From assembly GCA_029287335.1 (NCBI GenBank), contig JARFRI010000339.1, positions 1 to 5,519 of the forward strand: a stretch of DNA of 5,519 nt, read 5' to 3'. Each line of letters begins with the position of its first letter. Position 1 is the stretch's first letter. Positions 5,440-5,519 of the stretch are shown here, piece by piece. The DNA comes from Phycisphaera sp. (lineage in GTDB: Bacteria; Planctomycetota; Phycisphaerae; Phycisphaerales; Phycisphaeraceae). The notes under the pieces were generated by a model. That model saw only the letters and a list, made by a program, of their open reading frames with translations, was not told the DNA's origin and did not search any database. A program made the translations under genes and the position numbers.

Positions 5440-5519
5440 GTGAGCCAACATTCACGTGTCGGCGCGCTCCCATGCCTGGCTACTGTGCGACTCACTCGGC
5501 GCGGACCGGCGCGTCCGGG

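Noticed and set aside
5283..5495. Minus-strand 70-codon open frame
   Set aside because: It runs antisense through the whole tRNA gene; its WIRTNDLRFS...YPAELRG stretch is simply the reverse complement of the tRNA, a common false gene.
5502..5517. CGGAC-CGGCGC-GTCCG hairpin at the right edge
   Set aside because: Five pairs with no T-tract visible before the window ends; cannot be judged.

Overview
The window is moderately GC-rich bacterial chromosome. It looks like a planctomycete, possibly of the Phycisphaerae side. The basis is an ECF sigma factor of the Rhodopirellula/Verrucomicrobium type, followed by a membrane anti-sigma-like gene with the N-terminal layout common in that phylum. A trigger factor without a clpP/clpX neighbour, weak or absent Shine-Dalgarno sequences on several genes, and a tRNA with no encoded CCA also fit. 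This taxonomic placement is an inference; no marker gene settles it.

Layout, left to right. Positions 1-967 (minus strand) carry a two-gene unit: an ECF sigma factor (455-967) overlapping by ATGA the start of a single-pass membrane protein (458 down to 1, cut by the window edge). This pair is a likely cell-surface signalling switch. Positions 968-1231 hold the sigma leader, with small dyads, and a clear intrinsic terminator (1179-1204) serving the next gene. Positions 1232-2725 (minus) encode trigger factor with a lysine-rich repeat tail and a strong Shine-Dalgarno sequence. Positions 2726-3020 are a divergent intergenic region. Positions 3021-4043 (plus) encode a secreted or periplasmic protein of unknown function. 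Positions 4044-4205 lie between two convergent genes and are mostly filled by a long imperfect inverted repeat (4058-4181). Positions 4206-5138 (minus) encode a ketopantoate reductase-family enzyme. Positions 5139-5365 hold no convincing gene but contain an extended -10 promoter for the tRNA at 5366-5439. The last 80 bases (5440-5519) show no supported feature.

The genes do not form one pathway. Only the sigma/anti-sigma pair is clearly a functional unit. I see no phage, IS transposase, CRISPR array or defence system. The most unusual item is the tRNA: it folds perfectly and has arginine-type identity positions, but its anticodon reads ACU, which would match the serine codon AGU. The second is the long inverted repeat between the convergent genes.
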